From Massilia phyllostachyos (GTDB lineage: Bacteria; Pseudomonadota; Gammaproteobacteria; Burkholderiales; Burkholderiaceae_D), in the NCBI RefSeq assembly GCF_021044825.1, contig NZ_JAJNOC010000010.1:124001-188000 (forward strand): a stretch of DNA of 64,000 bases, read 5' to 3'. The stretch's first letter is position 1. The number at the start of each line of letters is the position of its first letter. The notes under the pieces are model-generated. The model saw only the letters and a list, made by a program, of their open reading frames with translations. It did no database searches and was not told where the DNA came from. Below are positions 40,220 through 49,627 of this stretch, piece after piece. The position numbers and the translations under genes were made by a program.

Positions 40220-43200
40220 GCAGCCCTTTCCACGCCGGCTTCGAGCGCGGCGGACAGGCGCGCCAGCGGCGCAAGGGCGGCCGCATACTCGACATCGCGG
40301 ACCGCGCGCCGCAGTGCGTCCAGCTCGGCGCGGGGCGGACCGCCGGCCAGCAGCGTTTCGAGCTCGGCCAGGGCGTCCTCGGCGCGGGCGTCATCGGCGC
40401 AAAGGTAGCCCTGCAGGCGCGCCAGCAGGGCTCCCAGATCGCGCGGGTCGTACGGGCGCGGATGCGCCGCCTCGGCCAGCTGCGACAGGGCCGCCAGCAC
40501 GTTCTCGGCGGCCGTCACCAGGGCCGGCACCTGGGCCGCCAGGTGGGTGGCCTGGCCATTGCGCAGGTCTTGCTCGAGGCGGTGCGCCGCCGCCGACAGC
40601 TCGAAGGCGCCGACGTAGGCCGCGCTCGACTTGAGGTTGTGGGCCAGCGATTGCAGGCGCGGATGGTCGCCGCCGCCCAGCGCTTCGCGCAGCACGCGCG
40701 GCGCGTCCGCATACTCGCGCAGAAAACTGCTGGCGCGCTTTTCGAGGCGCGCGCGCTGGCCGTCGACCTTGTCGAGGGCCAGGCGCCAGTCCATGCCGGG
40801 CGCCGCCGGCAGGGCCGCCGTAGCGCCGGACCGATCCGGCGCGGGCTCGCCGGCAACCCGCGGCAGCGGCCGCCCCTGCAGGCGCGCCGGGTCGATCCAC
40901 TTGAGCAGCGTGCAGAACAGCAGATCCGGATCGATCGGCTTGGTCACGTGGTCGACCATCCCGGCGTCCAGGCTCATGGCGCGGTCGCTCGGCAGCGCGT
41001 GCGCCGTCATCGCCACGATTGGCAGCGCGCGCAGGCGCGGCTCGCGCAGGATGGCGCGGGCGGCGTCCAGGCCGTCCATCCCCGGCATCTGGACGTCCAT
41101 CAGCACCAGGTCATAGTCGCCATCCTTCGCCATGCGCACCGCCTCGACGCCGTTGAAGGCGACGTCCACCTGCATGCGGGCGGCGGCCATGAAGTCCAGC
41201 GCCACCTCGCGGTTGTTGGCATTGTCCTCGGCCAGCAGAATGCGCGCGCCGTCCAGGCGCGGGATGTCGGCCATCGCAACCAGCGCCGGCGGCGCGGCCC
41301 CGTCCGCGGCTTGCAGCCCGAGCTGCGGATGCAGGGCCTGCAGCAGGCTGTGGTACAGCAGCGCTGGCCCGACCGGCTTGTGCAGGAAGGCGTCGACCGG
41401 CAGTTCGCCTTCCTGTTCGAGCACGGTGTCGCGCGTACAGACCGAGACCATCAGGATCGCCGGCGGCGTGTCCTCCTGGCCGGTGGCGGCCGCGCGGCGG
41501 ATGCGGCGGATCGTCTCGACCCCGTCCAAGCCCGGCATCAGGTAGTCCATCAGGACGACGTCGTAGGGCTTGCCGACCGCCTGGGCGCCGGCCATCGCGC
41601 GCAGGCATTCCTCGCCCGAGGCCACGATCTCGGCGCGCACGCCCAGGCTGTCCAGCATCTCGGCCAGCGCGACGCGCGCGCTGGCGCTGTCGTCGACCAC
41701 CAGGGCGCGCATGTCGCGCAGGGTGGACCGGTGGAAGGGGGCGGAGTCGGCGTCGGCCACCCCGAGGGGGACCGTGAAGGCGAAGCGGCTGCCCGCGCCC
41801 GCGCTGCTGCTGGCGACGATGCCGCCTTCCATCAGCTCAACCAGCTGGCGCGAAATCGACAGGCCCAGGCCGGTGCCGCCGTACATGCGGGTGGTCGAGC
41901 TGTCTGCCTGGGTGAAGGACTGGAACAGGCGGCCGATCTGCTCTTCGTTCATGCCGATGCCGGTGTCGCTGACCGAGAATTCGACGCTCAGGCGGCCGTC
42001 CTCGGCGGGGCCACCGACCACATCGACCGCGACCACGATCTCGCCCTGCTCGGTGAATTTCACGGCATTGCCGGTCAGATTGACCAGCACCTGGCCCAGG
42101 CGCAGCGGATCGCCCACCAGGCGCTGCGGGACCCGGTTGCCGACCCGGAAGATCAGCTCCACACCCTTGGCGTCGCTCTTCACGCTGGTCACGCTCGACA
42201 AATGTTCGAGCATCTCGTTCAGGTCGAACGGTACCTGCTCGATCGTCAGCTTGCCGGCTTCCATCTTCGAATGGTCGAGGATGTCGTTGATCAGGCCGAG
42301 CAGGTGTTCGCCCGCGCCCAGGATCTTGGACACATAGTTGCGGGTCTTCGGCGGCGCCTCGCCCATCAGGGCCAGGCGGCTCATGCCGATGATGGCGTTC
42401 ATCGGGGTGCGGATTTCGTGGCTCATGTTGGCCAGGAACTCGGTCTTCATGCGCGCCTCCGCTTCGGCGCGCAGCATGGCTTCCTGGGTCGCCTTATGGC
42501 GCAGGCTGATCATGCGGATGAACATCAGCATGTCGAGCGTCACGCCGAACTGCAGCGAGTGCACGGTCCAGAAGGTGGCCGGGATCTTGCCGGCGATGAC
42601 CAGGGTCTGCACCACGGCGCCCAGCACGCTACAGGCCCAGCTGAGGAAGAAGTAGACGCCGATCGCATCGCCTTCGCGCACCTTGCGCCAGGCCCCGGGC
42701 AGGCCGAGCAGCATCGGCGCGTTGCCGAGGGTGGCGACGATCAGGATCAGGAGGCGGTGGTCGATCAGGTCGAGCGCCCAGGCCAAGCCCACCATGGCCT
42801 CGAAGGCGGCGATCCCGCGCATGACGCGGCTGAAGCGCCGGTCCTTGCCGGGACGGGCCAGGATGTGCTCGACGAACAGGTAGGCGCCGGTCGAGGCCAG
42901 CTGCGAGGACAGGCCCATCATGTGCTTGCTGAACCAGGGATTGCCGCCCCACAGGAACTGCTCACCCAGGCCGAACCAGCACACCGAATACAGCGACAGG
43001 CCGCCGATGAACATCGCGTACTTGGCATACAGGGTGTCGCGCAGGGTCACGCTCTGCGCCAAGCTGTACAGGATCAGGCAGGCGGCCACGCCGAACAGCA
43101 GACCCTGCAGCATCTGCTCCGCCAGGGAAGCATGATGGAAGGCGGCCGGCTGCATGATGGCGACCGGCGCCAGGCGCGGGCCGCGCGCGAATACCCGCGC

Positions 43201-43683
43201 CAGCACGGTGTACTCGCGCCCCGGCTCGAGGATCAGCGCCACGGCCGGCACCCGGCCGCCGAGGGCGCCGGCGCCGTCCTGGTGGCGCCCGGCGCTGGCC
43301 AGCTTGCGCAGCGCGCCGTTTTCCACGATCCAGATGTCGAAGCGGTCGAGCAGGGCGAAGTCGACCTGTAGTACCCAGTCGCGCGGCGCGTCGGCCGCGG
43401 TGCGCAGCGGGATGCGGATCCAGGTCGGGTGCTGCTGCACGCCCAATGTGCCGGCTGCCAGCTCGGGCGCGGCGAAGCGGCTGGAGGCAGCGAGGGCGCC
43501 GCGTGCGTCGAGCGCCGCTTGCGGGTCCTGCAGGATGGTCAAGGCCTGCCAGGCGTCCACGCTGCGCGCCGCGCGCGTCAGCTCGAGCGGGCGCTCGTTG
43601 CCAGCCAGCGCGCTGCTGCAAAAGAAGGACAGCGCCAGCAAAGGCGCGGCGATGAGCAGGCGCAGGGAGGATGCGAGTGTCAT
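40216..43683 (-). CDS. 7TM-DISM hybrid histidine kinase with two receivers and HPt (copy 2)
   Basis: 1155 residues with the domain order of copy 1: signal peptide (1-27), DISM periplasmic domain (about 28-185), seven-helix membrane part (190-395), HisKA His422, HATPase (GGTGLGL at 602-608), receiver 1 Asp713, receiver 2 Asp863 and HPt His1015. Catalytic and receiver parts align closely with copy 1, while the periplasmic domain differs much more (for example GTLGVQQHPTWIRIPLRTAA against ATLGMQPGTTWVRIPVKVAP), so the two may sense different ligands. The start overlaps the stop of the MpaB-family gene by 4 bases, and the cyclase follows with another 4-base overlap. Confidence 0.93.
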   Translation of the reverse strand: MTLASSLRLLIAAPLLALSFFCSSALAGNERPLELTRAARSVDAWQALTILQDPQAALDARGALAASSRFAAPELAAGTLGVQQHPTWIRIPLRTAADAPRDWVLQVDFALLDRFDIWIVENGALRKLASAGRHQDGAGALGGRVPAVALILEPGREYTVLARVFARGPRLAPVAIMQPAAFHHASLAEQMLQGLLFGVAACLILYSLAQSVTLRDTLYAKYAMFIGGLSLYSVCWFGLGEQFLWGGNPWFSKHMMGLSSQLASTGAYLFVEHILARPGKDRRFSRVMRGIAAFEAMVGLAWALDLIDHRLLILIVATLGNAPMLLGLPGAWRKVREGDAIGVYFFLSWACSVLGAVVQTLVIAGKIPATFWTVHSLQFGVTLDMLMFIRMISLRHKATQEAMLRAEAEARMKTEFLANMSHEIRTPMNAIIGMSRLALMGEAPPKTRNYVSKILGAGEHLLGLINDILDHSKMEAGKLTIEQVPFDLNEMLEHLSSVTSVKSDAKGVELIFRVGNRVPQRLVGDPLRLGQVLVNLTGNAVKFTEQGEIVVAVDVVGGPAEDGRLSVEFSVSDTGIGMNEEQIGRLFQSFTQADSSTTRMYGGTGLGLSISRQLVELMEGGIVASSSAGAGSRFAFTVPLGVADADSAPFHRSTLRDMRALVVDDSASARVALAEMLDSLGVRAEIVASGEECLRAMAGAQAVGKPYDVVLMDYLMPGLDGVETIRRIRRAAATGQEDTPPAILMVSVCTRDTVLEQEGELPVDAFLHKPVGPALLYHSLLQALHPQLGLQAADGAAPPALVAMADIPRLDGARILLAEDNANNREVALDFMAAARMQVDVAFNGVEAVRMAKDGDYDLVLMDVQMPGMDGLDAARAILREPRLRALPIVAMTAHALPSDRAMSLDAGMVDHVTKPIDPDLLFCTLLKWIDPARLQGRPLPRVAGEPAPDRSGATAALPAAPGMDWRLALDKVDGQRARLEKRASSFLREYADAPRVLREALGGGDHPRLQSLAHNLKSSAAYVGAFELSAAAHRLEQDLRNGQATHLAAQVPALVTAAENVLAALSQLAEAAHPRPYDPRDLGALLARLQGYLCADDARAEDALAELETLLAGGPPRAELDALRRAVRDVEYAAALAPLARLSAALEAGVERAA

Positions 43684-45032
43684 GCGCGGCCCGCCTTCCC
43701 GGCCAGCCGATTTTCCAGGCGCCGTACCCAGCGTGGGGCGTTCGGGTCGACGCGCCACGATGCGGCCGTCTCGCTCACCTGTTCCAGGAGGGCCGGCGGC
43801 AGGCGCAGTGGTCGGGTCTGGTCCAGCAGGAAACGCGTCACCAGGCGGTAGCCGGCTACGCGGGTGAGCATGCGGGTAATGGAAAAGCCGGGCACGAAGG
43901 CGCGCACCCCGGTGTCGAAGGCGCGCACCAGGGCGAAGCCGTTGGCGAACAGCATGCGCGACAGGAGCGGCACGGACTGCGTCAGGCCGAGGTCGCGGGC
44001 GGCGTCCTGCCCGCACAGGAAGCGGGTCAGCAGCCTTGGGAAGGGTTTCAGCAAACGAACCGGGATCTCGTTCTCCATCGCCCGCATCAGGCTCGCCGCC
44101 AGCGGCGGGCGCGGATCCGGCTGCACCAGCCGGCGCCGGCCGCGCTCCTGGAACGCGGCGAACTGCTGTTGCGCTTCATCCATGCTCCAGGCCATCAAAC
44201 CGCGTTCGATGCCAAGCAGGTGGCCCAGCACGTTCCAGGCGTGCAGATAGGCGTCCTCGTCGGCCTGCGCGAGGCCCAGGCCGAGCTGGCGCAGACCGCG
44301 CAGGAACACATAGTTGAAGGTCAAGAGGGTGTAGGCCAATTCTTCCTGGTTGCAGGGCAGGCCGTCGCGCGCGCTGTCCCAGCCGTAGGCGTAGAGTTGG
44401 TGGTACATGCCGCCCCCCGCCGGGTTCATCGCCGGCAGCGTCGGCAGCGCCGCCGGATCGCCCGCGGGCGGCGACCCGCGCAGGATGAGGTGGCGGATGG
44501 TGGCGTGGATCAGGCGCACCTTGAGCGCCTGGGCCACGCCGCCGCCTTCGGACGAGGTCAGGCCGCCGCGCATCATGACCGGGAAGATCATGGCGGCTGT
44601 GGAACGGATCCGGTAATCGGTGTGCTGTTCGAGCTGGCCGGCAGCATGCAGCACCGCGGAAAGGTCGGGCAGCACGTAGCACTCGGGAAGGCTGGCGCAG
44701 AACAGCAGCGTGCAGGAGAGCATGCTCATGTCCATGAACAGCTGTTCCGCGCGGGCAATTTTCTCCGGGTTGGCCCAATCGGGCAGGGCCTGGCAGATCG
44801 CCAGGTAGTCCTTCAGCGCTTGCGCCGCGCGCGGATCGAGTCCCGGTTCCGGCCGCCACTGCGCGAGGCCGCCGTTGCTTTCCCAGCGCACGAGCTCGCG
44901 GTTGACCGCCGCGATGCGCTCGGCGATCGCATGCGGACCGTCGGCGCCTGCCAGCATGCGGGCGACGGCGTCGTCGGCCGGCGGGTCGGCCCGCATCACG
45001 GATGGTATCGGATGGATGGCGTCGCGCTTCAT
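43680..45032 (-). CDS. MpaB/DUF2236-family oxygenase-like protein
   Basis: 450 residues, start with AGGAG before it. The DUF2236 pattern is seen in the middle: DYRIRSTAAMIFPVMMRGGL followed by ALKVRLIHATIRHLILRG, and LAYTLLTFNYVFLRGLRQLG. This family contains MpaB-type oxygenases and latex-clearing (rubber) oxygenases, which bind a b-type haem. No signal peptide is present, so it acts in the cytoplasm or at the inner membrane face. It is the first gene of the five-gene operon with the two kinase-cyclase pairs, its stop sharing 4 bases with the kinase start. Its substrate is unknown; a haem-based oxygen or redox role for the operon is speculation. Confidence 0.8.
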   Translation of the reverse strand: MKRDAIHPIPSVMRADPPADDAVARMLAGADGPHAIAERIAAVNRELVRWESNGGLAQWRPEPGLDPRAAQALKDYLAICQALPDWANPEKIARAEQLFMDMSMLSCTLLFCASLPECYVLPDLSAVLHAAGQLEQHTDYRIRSTAAMIFPVMMRGGLTSSEGGGVAQALKVRLIHATIRHLILRGSPPAGDPAALPTLPAMNPAGGGMYHQLYAYGWDSARDGLPCNQEELAYTLLTFNYVFLRGLRQLGLGLAQADEDAYLHAWNVLGHLLGIERGLMAWSMDEAQQQFAAFQERGRRRLVQPDPRPPLAASLMRAMENEIPVRLLKPFPRLLTRFLCGQDAARDLGLTQSVPLLSRMLFANGFALVRAFDTGVRAFVPGFSITRMLTRVAGYRLVTRFLLDQTRPLRLPPALLEQVSETAASWRVDPNAPRWVRRLENRLAGKAGRA

Positions 45033-45105
45033 ACGGTCTCCTGGCAGCTGGTCGGTCTACACAAACGCCGGGAGTCCGCTCCCGGCACGGTTCCTTGGAT
45101 CGGCG

Positions 45106-47352
45106 TCAGAAGCGCACGTCGAGACGGAGGTCGGCGGTGCGCGGGGCGGTCGGCGTGGTCATGCCGAAGCTGTCGATGATCGACGGCCGCACCTTGTCCT
45201 CGATATTGCGCACCCGGGCCAGCACGCTCCAGCGCGCCCCGTCGGGTTGCCAGGACAGGGTGGCGTCGGTGCTGGTGTACGACGGCACTCGGTACGTCAG
45301 GAGCTGGCTCGGCACCGCCAGCACGTAGCTGCCGCTGGCGCGCGCGAACACGCCGCCGGTCAGCTGGCCGCCGCCAAGCGCCACGCGCTGCTGGTAGCCG
45401 AGCGTGTAGACATGGCTGGGCGCGCGATCCAGCTTGCGGCCGGCCCAGGACACCGCCGGGGCGGGCATGTAGCTGACATAGCGCGCATCCAGCAGGGTCA
45501 CGCCGTAGTTCAGTCGGCCGCCGCTGCCGACCCGCAGCTCGCCATCAAGCTCGAGGCCGCGCGAGCGTGCCTGGCCGGCATTGGTGGTGAGCAGGCGCGG
45601 AGCGCCGGCGACGATGGCGTTGCCGGTCAGCTGCAGGTTGGTGTAATCGTAGTGGAAGGCCGAGGCATTGACCGTCAGTCGCCCGCCCAGCAGGCGCGAC
45701 TTCAGGCCGGCTTCCCATGCGCGCAACTCTTCCGGCTGGTAGTAGAGGAAGTCGGAAGAGACCGCGGCGGCGGCCGGGCAGGGAATGCCGAGGGCGCTGG
45801 TGCCGGTGACGCAGCCGTCGTTGAAGGCGCCGGCCTTGTAGCCGGTGGCCAGGCTGGCGTAGGCCAGGGTGCCCGGCGCGAGGTCGGCTTCCACGCCCAG
45901 GCGCCAGGTGGTGCGCGCGGTCGACAGGTCGGCCGCGTTCAGCAGGCGGCGGTCGGTCGCCGGGTTGAACACGGGGCCCTGCTGGAAGTCGGTGGATCCG
46001 ACGCGCCACTTGTGGTCGAGAGTGCGGCGTGCACCGGCCGAGAGGCGCAGGTCGTCGCGCAGGCGCCAGCTCAGCTGGCCGAAGACGGCCTTGCTGCGCG
46101 CATTGGTCACCAGCGGAAACGAATAATAGGGCGGCAGGCCGACCGGACGCAGGCCCTGGAAAGCGTAGCTCGTGTCCGACTCTTCTTCGAAGTGATACAG
46201 GCCGGCCTGGATTCCGAGCGGCCCACCGCCATTCGTGGCAATTCGCAGCTCGTGCGAGTCCTGGCGGTTGGCGCCGTCGTAGCTGTTGATCACGCCGAGG
46301 GCGACCGGGGGCGCCAGCGAGATGCGGTAATAGTAGTTGTTGACCATCTGCTGGTCGAGCTCGCGGTGCGAGCCAAGATAGTAGACCGTGGTGGCGCCGA
46401 GGTTCCAGCTCATGTCTGCCGACAGGCCGCGCGCGCGGCGTTCCTGCTCGCCCTGCACCGGGGCGATGTTCGCCGGACGGAACGCCATGGTCAGGCGCTC
46501 GCCGGTCGACGCGCCGCGCCAGACCGGATTGCGGTCGGAGACGCCGCTGTAGAAGTTGGTGTCGGGAACGATACGGTCGTTGTTGTCGCTGACTTCGCTG
46601 TGGTCGTAACGCAGCAGAAGTGAGGCGTCGCCGCCGATCGCGAGTTTCGCGCTCAGGCGCGCATCGCGGTCGTCGCGGTCCATGCCGGGACGGAAGGAAG
46701 TTCCCTGACCGTTCTTCAGGAACGGATCCTGGCGGCGAACGCTGACGGCGGCGCGCAGGGCCAGCGCATCGTTGACCGGCAGGTTGACCATGCCCTCGAC
46801 CTTGCGGTTCTGGTAAGTGCCCGCTTCGACCGTAACGCGGCCTTCCCGCTGGCGGGTTGGAGCGTTCGAGATCACGTTGACCAGGCCCGCCGTGGTATTG
46901 CGGCCGTACAGCGTGCCTTGCGGGCCGCGCAGCACTTCGATGCGGTCGACGTCGAGGAAGTTGGCGGTCTGGCCGGCCGGCCGCGCGATGTAGACGCCGT
47001 CCAGCATGAAGGCGGCCGAGGGGTCGCCCTTGTCGGTGGTATCGTTGTTGCTGATGCCGCGGATGGTAACGCGCAGGCCCGAGAAGGCCTGGTCGATGTG
47101 CACGTTCGGCAGGCGGGCGCCGAGGGCGGCGGGATTGTCGGCCCCGAGCTCGCGCAGCTGTTCGCCACTCACAACGCTGATTGCGACGGGCGTGCGCGAG
47201 GCCACGGAGGTGGTGCGCTGGGCGGTGACGAGGACTTCCGGTACCGCGTTGTCCTGCGAATTCTGTTCCTGGGCATGCACGAGGTTCATGCACATGCTCG
47301 AGACTGCGACGGCCAGCAGCGAGTGCGCCGGTCGGACCTGCTTTGCTTTCAT
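45106..47352 (-). CDS. TonB-dependent outer membrane receptor
   Basis: 748 residues, signal peptide MKAKQVRPAHSLLAVAVSSM with cleavage after VHA. TonB box region PEVLVTAQR (39-47), plug domain 50-165 (TPVAISVVSGEQLRELGA, IRGISNNDT, DRIEVLRGPQGTLYGRNTTA), and the 22-strand barrel ending in Phe (LDVRF). The RGPQGTLYGRN type with VTAQRT is common among sphingomonad and Massilia receptors for sugars, siderophores or aromatic compounds. It diverges from the GH43 gene with a 343-base shared gap, so it may bring in the same oligosaccharide, but membership in that pathway is not certain. RBS GGGAG precedes the ATG. Confidence 0.92.
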   Translation of the reverse strand: MKAKQVRPAHSLLAVAVSSMCMNLVHAQEQNSQDNAVPEVLVTAQRTTSVASRTPVAISVVSGEQLRELGADNPAALGARLPNVHIDQAFSGLRVTIRGISNNDTTDKGDPSAAFMLDGVYIARPAGQTANFLDVDRIEVLRGPQGTLYGRNTTAGLVNVISNAPTRQREGRVTVEAGTYQNRKVEGMVNLPVNDALALRAAVSVRRQDPFLKNGQGTSFRPGMDRDDRDARLSAKLAIGGDASLLLRYDHSEVSDNNDRIVPDTNFYSGVSDRNPVWRGASTGERLTMAFRPANIAPVQGEQERRARGLSADMSWNLGATTVYYLGSHRELDQQMVNNYYYRISLAPPVALGVINSYDGANRQDSHELRIATNGGGPLGIQAGLYHFEEESDTSYAFQGLRPVGLPPYYSFPLVTNARSKAVFGQLSWRLRDDLRLSAGARRTLDHKWRVGSTDFQQGPVFNPATDRRLLNAADLSTARTTWRLGVEADLAPGTLAYASLATGYKAGAFNDGCVTGTSALGIPCPAAAAVSSDFLYYQPEELRAWEAGLKSRLLGGRLTVNASAFHYDYTNLQLTGNAIVAGAPRLLTTNAGQARSRGLELDGELRVGSGGRLNYGVTLLDARYVSYMPAPAVSWAGRKLDRAPSHVYTLGYQQRVALGGGQLTGGVFARASGSYVLAVPSQLLTYRVPSYTSTDATLSWQPDGARWSVLARVRNIEDKVRPSIIDSFGMTTPTAPRTADLRLDVRF

Positions 47353-47695
47353 CTAAAACAACTCCCTGATTTTGTTCTTGTAACATCACCCCGTAGGGTA
47401 GGCGGCCACAGTGCTTATCGGTATTGAAATGTGTGGGACGCTGAGGAGACGAAGTCTAGCAGGTAGTGATCGGAGGAAATAGCTATTTGAAGTAATTGAA
47501 CAATAATCCGACTTTGCTACAACGTTCCTTGTGCATTCTGTCCATTCGGTCTATACATGTGGTGGCACTGCACTTGTCATAATGGCACGTCGATGTGACC
47601 CCGGCATGACCACTTGCGTGCGCCGCCGCCAGGACAATTCGCTTATGTTTCGCGCAATAAAGAGCGCCGCACGGCGGCGCGATGAAGGAGACCGC
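47353..47695. other. Divergent control region between TonB receptor and GH43 gene
   Basis: 343 bases without a gene, clearly richer in A/T than the flanks around 47475-47525. It holds the perfect palindrome AAATAGCTATTT (47477-47488). No -35/-10 pair of high quality was found. A LacI-type regulator encoded at 53788 could act here, but no LacI-like CG-centred palindrome is visible. Confidence 0.45.
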
Positions 47696-49528
47696 ATGAT
47701 GCCATTCCGACGCGCCGGCCTGGCCACGATCCTGTCCTGTGCCGCGCTGGCGACGGCCTCGGCCGAGGACGACACCAGTAAAGCCGCCAGTAAAGCCACC
47801 TACAGCAATCCGCTGCCACTGCGCCTGGCCGACGGCAGCCTGGCCGAAAGCTGCGCCGATCCCTCGCTGCTGCGCGACCGCACCACCTCGCCCACGGTCT
47901 GGTACATGTATTGCACCATGGACCCCGTCAGCCACAAGGAGCGCGACGGCAAGGGCTGGAAATTCCGCATGATGCCGGTGTACCGCTCGGTGGACCTGGT
48001 CAACTGGTACTTCGTGCGCGACACCTTCGACACCCGCCCTGCCGGCCTTGCCGGGCCCAAGGCCGGCCTGTGGGCGCCGGAGCCGGTCTACCAGAACGGC
48101 AGCTATTACCTCTACTTCACCGTGACCGACGTCGCCGACGCCCACAGTCCGGAAAAGGGCTGCGAATCCGACAGCGGCATCGCGGTCGCCACCAGCGCCT
48201 CGCCCTCCGGTCCCTGGACCCCCGCCAGGGAGTTGGTGGTGCCGCCGCGCCGCGCCGGCGCCGGCTGCAACTTCCACTGGACCTTCGACCCCGACGTGGT
48301 CGAGGACGCCCAGGGCGACCGCTTCCTCTACTACGGCAGCTACGGCGGCGGCATCTATGTGCAGCGCCTGGCGCGCGATGGCTTGAAGACTGAGGGCGAC
48401 GCCGTGCGTATCGCCGCCGACAAGCGCTACGAAGGCGCCGAAGTCGTGCGCCACGGCGGCTACTGGTACCTGTTCGCCTCCAGCACCGACTGCTGCCGCG
48501 GGCCGCTGACCGGCTACGCGCTCTACGTCGGTCGCGCCAGGAGCCCGGAAGGTCCGTTCCTCGACCGCCAGGGCAACGACATGGCGGCCAGCCGGGTGGG
48601 CGGCACGCCGCTGCTGCAGCAGAACGGCAACCGCTGGATCGGCGCCGGCCACAACTCGGTGTTCCAGGACCCGGCCGGCCAGTGGTGGACCTTCTACCAT
48701 GCGATTGACCGCAACCAGGGCTACTTCAGCGTGAAGGACAAGCTGACCCGCCGTCCGCTGCTGCTGGACCGCATCGACTGGATCGACGGCTGGCCGGTCG
48801 CCAACCGCGACCAGGGCCCGTCCGATACGCCGCAGGCGCGGCCGGCGGTCAAGGCCGGAGCGCGCACGACTGCCATGGCCCCTGTCAAAACGGCGCCGTC
48901 GACGACCCCACTCTGGCTTGACCGCTTCGAGGGAGGCAAGCTCGACTCTCGCTGGAGTTGGGTGCGCCCGCAGGCGGCCGGCAGCTGGGCCAGCGGCCAG
49001 CCGGGCCTGCGCATGTCGACCCAGGCCACCGACCTGCACGTCGACACCAATAGCGCCGCGGTGCTGGCTTCTGCGCTGCCAGGCGGCGACCTGCGCATCG
49101 AAGCGCGCATGCGCCTGGACGCGCCGCTCGAATGCTGCGTGACGCCGGTGCAGGCCGGCCTGGTCGTGATGCGCGACGACGACAATTACCTCAAGCTGGT
49201 GGAGCTGGCCCACGAGGGCCTGCGCCAGGTCGAATTCGGCAAGGAGCTGGCGCCGGTGGCCAAGGGCTATCCGCGCTACGGCAACACCGTGGTGGGCACG
49301 CCGGGCGAGTGGACCTGGCTGCGCATCGATATCGAGCGCGGCTTCGGCCCGGGGGGCCAGGAGGAGCGCTACACCGCCTGGTCGAGCCAGGACGGCAAGG
49401 ACTGGGTGCGCGGCGGCGCCTGGACCCATACGCTCGGCAGCGGCGCGAAGCTGGGCCTGGTGGCGATGGGCGGCGCCGGCCATGCCGTCACCTTTGGCGA
49501 GGTGCGCGTCATGCGGCTAGGGCGCTAG
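47696..49528 (+). CDS. Secreted GH43 glycosidase with C-terminal beta-sandwich domain
   Basis: 610 residues; GAAGGAG before the start. Signal peptide MMPFRRAGLATILSCAALAT with cleavage near ASA. The five-bladed propeller domain (about 35-390) has the GH43 acids: base Asp55 (SCADPSLL), Asp198 (HWTFDPDVV) and acid Glu246 (RYEGAEVV). GLWAPEPVYQNGSYYLYFT is typical. After a Pro/Thr linker (about 400-430) comes a concanavalin-like domain (435-608; WLDRFEGGKLDSRWSW, AGLVVMRDDDNYLKLVEL) like DUF1349 modules. GH43 enzymes cut arabinan, arabinose side chains or xylo-oligosaccharides. A periplasmic or outer-surface location in front of the ABC importer suggests substrate trimming. Confidence 0.9.
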   Translation: MMPFRRAGLATILSCAALATASAEDDTSKAASKATYSNPLPLRLADGSLAESCADPSLLRDRTTSPTVWYMYCTMDPVSHKERDGKGWKFRMMPVYRSVDLVNWYFVRDTFDTRPAGLAGPKAGLWAPEPVYQNGSYYLYFTVTDVADAHSPEKGCESDSGIAVATSASPSGPWTPARELVVPPRRAGAGCNFHWTFDPDVVEDAQGDRFLYYGSYGGGIYVQRLARDGLKTEGDAVRIAADKRYEGAEVVRHGGYWYLFASSTDCCRGPLTGYALYVGRARSPEGPFLDRQGNDMAASRVGGTPLLQQNGNRWIGAGHNSVFQDPAGQWWTFYHAIDRNQGYFSVKDKLTRRPLLLDRIDWIDGWPVANRDQGPSDTPQARPAVKAGARTTAMAPVKTAPSTTPLWLDRFEGGKLDSRWSWVRPQAAGSWASGQPGLRMSTQATDLHVDTNSAAVLASALPGGDLRIEARMRLDAPLECCVTPVQAGLVVMRDDDNYLKLVELAHEGLRQVEFGKELAPVAKGYPRYGNTVVGTPGEWTWLRIDIERGFGPGGQEERYTAWSSQDGKDWVRGGAWTHTLGSGAKLGLVAMGGAGHAVTFGEVRVMRLGR

Positions 49529-49531
49529 ATT

Positions 49532-49548
49532 GTCCGGTTCAGCCGGAC
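49532..49548 (+). terminator. Hairpin between the GH43 gene and the ABC operon
   Basis: GTCCGG and CCGGAC pair around TTCAG three bases after the GH43 stop. The next bases are not a T-run, so partial termination or 3' protection is possible. An A/T-rich stretch (AATAATTATT at 49559-49568) follows directly and is a likely promoter region for the binding-protein gene. Confidence 0.4.
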
Positions 49549-49627
49549 GACCCTGGCTAATAATTATTTGCTAGTATTTCCTCATAAAATTGAATCCACG
49601 CGATTCCAACACAGCCAGGAGACAGGA

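Noticed and set aside
47353..47695. LacI operator between receptor and GH43 genes
   Set aside because: No CG-centred palindrome of LacI type could be found; only AAATAGCTATTT stands out.
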